In this document: positions 62,427 through 64,000 of the stretch, in pieces
Layout: each line of letters opens with the position of its first letter
How positions within the stretch are numbered: the stretch's first letter is position 1
Assembly: GCF_036023875.1 (NCBI RefSeq)
Contig: NZ_CP107931.1
Coordinates: 3,534,001 to 3,598,000 of the forward strand
Length of the DNA: 64,000 nt
Reading direction: 5' to 3'
Origin: Mycobacterium sp. NBC_00419
Lineage (GTDB): Bacteria; Actinomycetota; Actinomycetes; Mycobacteriales; Mycobacteriaceae
Position numbers and translations under genes: made by a program
Notes under the pieces: model-generated
The model's input: only the letters and a program-made list of their open reading frames with translations
Told to the model about the DNA's origin: nothing
The model's database searches: none

Positions 62427-63053
62427 ATGTTGGGACAGCTCTACGACCGTGCCCTGGACGGCGAGTGTTGCTGGCTGCGCCACGACGATGGCCGGCTGCA
62501 CCGCCTGCCGGTGCACAGCTGGCTAGGGCAGGGCTCGGACAAGAGCTTCGACTCCGCCGTCGTCGATCTGTGTGACGGACCGACCATCGATTTAGGCTGC
62601 GGCCCAGGGCGTTTGGTGGCAGACCTGGTGCGGCGTGGCATCCCCGCACTCGGGGTAGACCAGTCCGAGACCGCGGTGCGGATGGCCCGGCGTAGCGGGG
62701 CTCCGGCCCTGTTGCGCGACGTGTTCGACCCGCTTCCCGGTACCGGGCGCTGGCGCACGGTGCTGCTGGCCGACGGCAACGTCGGCCTTGGTGGCGACCC
62801 GTGGCGGGTGCTGCGCCGGGCCGCCGAACTGATGGCGCGCGGGGGCCGGTGCGTCGCGGAGTTCGATCCGGCCGTGGCCGGGGTGTGTACCAGCTGGGTG
62901 CGCCTGGAATCGTCGCGCAGCATCGGCCCGTGGTTTCGGTGGGCTGCGGTGGGCGTGGATTGCGCGGCGACGCTGGCAGATGAAGTCGGGATGGCGTTGG
63001 TGTCGATTCACCCGATCGGCGACCGTGTCGTGGCTACACTCGCGCTGAAATGA
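62427..63053 (+). CDS. Class I SAM-dependent methyltransferase
   Basis: This 208-residue protein has the SAM motif TIDLGCGPGRLVADLVRRG, followed by the acidic VDQSETAV block and a post-motif region LLADGNVGLGGDPWRVL. The N-terminus MLGQLYDRALDGECCWL is conserved in mycobacterial relatives. It lies between the DUF2064 gene and the molybdopterin oxidoreductase gene, all within one operon by close spacing. Substrate unknown. Confidence 0.85.
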   Translation: MLGQLYDRALDGECCWLRHDDGRLHRLPVHSWLGQGSDKSFDSAVVDLCDGPTIDLGCGPGRLVADLVRRGIPALGVDQSETAVRMARRSGAPALLRDVFDPLPGTGRWRTVLLADGNVGLGGDPWRVLRRAAELMARGGRCVAEFDPAVAGVCTSWVRLESSRSIGPWFRWAAVGVDCAATLADEVGMALVSIHPIGDRVVATLALK

Positions 63054-64000
63054 CCGGGGACGCGAAAGTCGCCACCAAGTACGCCTTGCGTGGCACCGCG
63101 GTGACGGCCAGGGTCGGGGTCGCACTGGGTATTGCCGTGACGATCTGCTTTGTGACGGGGTTGATCAGTCACTTCATCCAGCATCCGCAGCCGTGGTTCT
63201 TCTGGCCCGCCCGGCCGGTATGGCTCTATCAGTTCACCCAGGGCCTGCACGTGATCTCCGGTATCGCGGCGATCCCGCTGCTGGTGGTCAAGCTGTGGTC
63301 GGTGTACCCGAAACTGTTCGAGCGTCCCATCATCGGCGGGCTCACCAAGCAGCTGGAGCGGGCCTCGATCCTGGTTCTGGTGGGCTCCATGCTGTTTCAG
63401 CTGTCCACCGGCATCATGAACATCGCGCAGTGGTATGCGTTCGAGTTCTTCTTCACCACAACCCATTACGCGATGGCCTATGTGGCGGCCGGGGCCGTGC
63501 TGGTGCACATCGGCGTCAAGCTCCCGGTGATCCGTCGCGCGCTGGGCGAACCGCTCGACGATGTTGCGGCCGGTGGGCTGATGCCGCACCACGGCCCGAG
63601 CCGTCGCGCGGTGTTGGCAGGTACCTGGCTGGCGGTGGGCGTGGCAACGGTTCTTACTGCCGGACAAACGGTTTCCTGGCTCAGGAAGGTCTCCGTGCTG
63701 GCACCCCGGTCGGGCGAGGGGCCGCAGGGCGTCCCGGTGAACCGCTCGGCGTGGGCGGCCGGGGTGATCCCCGCCGCGCAGTCACCGCAGTATCGGCTGA
63801 CCGTCGTCAACGGCGGCACCACCAAGGCGTTCTCGTTGGCCGAGCTCGGCGCGCTGCCGCAGACCACCCACCGGCTGCCGATCGCCTGTGTCGAAGGCTG
63901 GAGCGCGGAGGCCGACTGGACCGGTGTGGTGCTGGCTGATCTGCTCAAAGAAGTTGGTGGCAAGCCGGATTCCGATGTCCGGATGATCTCGCTGGAGGGA
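63050..64000 (+). CDS. Membrane-bound molybdopterin oxidoreductase (cytochrome b561-like N-terminus), 3' end beyond window
   Basis: The frame is open for 317 codons to the window edge. Five predicted helices come first, with LYQFTQGLHVISGIAAIPLL and FFTTTHYAMAYVAAGAVLVHIG holding possible haem histidines, as in b561-type anchors. A sulfite-oxidase-type molybdopterin domain begins near residue 235; its likely Mo-coordinating Cys is in LPIACVEGWSAEADWTGV. ATG at 63050 overlaps the methyltransferase stop by 4 bp. The C-terminus is missing from the window. Confidence 0.84.
   Translation, partial: MTGDAKVATKYALRGTAVTARVGVALGIAVTICFVTGLISHFIQHPQPWFFWPARPVWLYQFTQGLHVISGIAAIPLLVVKLWSVYPKLFERPIIGGLTKQLERASILVLVGSMLFQLSTGIMNIAQWYAFEFFFTTTHYAMAYVAAGAVLVHIGVKLPVIRRALGEPLDDVAAGGLMPHHGPSRRAVLAGTWLAVGVATVLTAGQTVSWLRKVSVLAPRSGEGPQGVPVNRSAWAAGVIPAAQSPQYRLTVVNGGTTKAFSLAELGALPQTTHRLPIACVEGWSAEADWTGVVLADLLKEVGGKPDSDVRMISLEG

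Noticed and set aside
1..64000. tRNA, rRNA, CRISPR, insertion sequence, prophage or attachment sites
   Set aside because: No cloverleaf-type repeat, spaced direct repeats, transposase, integrase or phage gene was seen. A weak or diverged RNA gene could be missed without a covariance search.

Overview
The window is chromosomal DNA of a mycobacterium, most likely a fast-growing Mycolicibacterium. Base composition is high in G+C, GTG starts and 4-bp ATGA/GTGA gene overlaps are frequent, and a long series of genes is collinear with Mycobacterium tuberculosis Rv0484c to Rv0540 as I know that order (mshA, gpm1, senX3-regX3, ppx, proC, the bS22 gene, serB1, hemA-C-D-B, hemL, the ccs genes, menA, an MTA phosphorylase, galE-like genes). 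These assignments come from recognised motifs and remembered gene order; no search was run. No tRNA, rRNA, CRISPR array, insertion sequence or prophage was recognised.

Layout. Positions 1-7000 hold an SDR, a ROK regulator, mycothiol gene mshA, a YbjN-like gene, gpm1 and senX3-regX3. Positions 7021-8796 are an accessory piece: a polyprenyl-phosphate sugar transferase with a perfect CRP-type site upstream. Positions 8797-18900 are conserved core: ppx, a TIM-barrel protein, a thioesterase, proC, a small HTH gene, the 33-residue ribosomal protein bS22, a galE-like gene, an acyltransferase, a MaoC dehydratase, serB1 and a glutaredoxin-like gene. Positions 18980-25669 are the haem operon hemA-hemC-hemD-hemB followed by four small membrane-protein genes.

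Positions 25666-44443 are the main accessory region. It holds an amidohydrolase, a copper-type P1B ATPase under a CsoR/RicR-like operator, an MpaB-like oxygenase with its TetR, an ECF sigma factor paired with a Tat-type Rieske protein, a divergent cupredoxin/metallophosphoesterase/membrane-protein operon, a TetR-mmpS-mmpL operon, two divergent F420-type nitroreductase-family genes, feoA-feoB with a NifU-like third gene, an FMN-binding protein, and a hydrolase-TetR pair. Positions 44514-53165 return to core: hemL, a histidine phosphatase, cytochrome c maturation (thioredoxin, CcdA, ResB, CcsA), a MinD-like ATPase, small membrane genes and menA. A 585-bp gene-free stretch of lower G+C precedes a secreted low-complexity protein; then come MTA phosphorylase, a galE-like gene, a nitronate monooxygenase, a two-component system, a dolichyl-phosphate-type glycosyltransferase operon and a molybdopterin oxidoreductase cut by the window end.

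The best candidate for an undescribed system is at 30613-34065. An ECF sigma factor is translationally coupled to a protein with a cytoplasmic N-terminus, a Tat-like membrane segment and an external Rieske [2Fe-2S] domain, which I infer to be a redox-sensing anti-sigma factor. It is divergent from a blue-copper protein and a Tat metallophosphoesterase. A bipartite motif, TGTAAC-N8-CTAYCTAGAT, occurs before the sigma gene and again before the adjacent secreted 90-residue protein, and a near copy faces the cupredoxin operon. The window also shows many leaderless promoters (TANNNT 6-8 nt before the start codon), several candidate TetR operators next to their own tetR genes, and four convergent gene pairs that share one CTAG as both stop codons.
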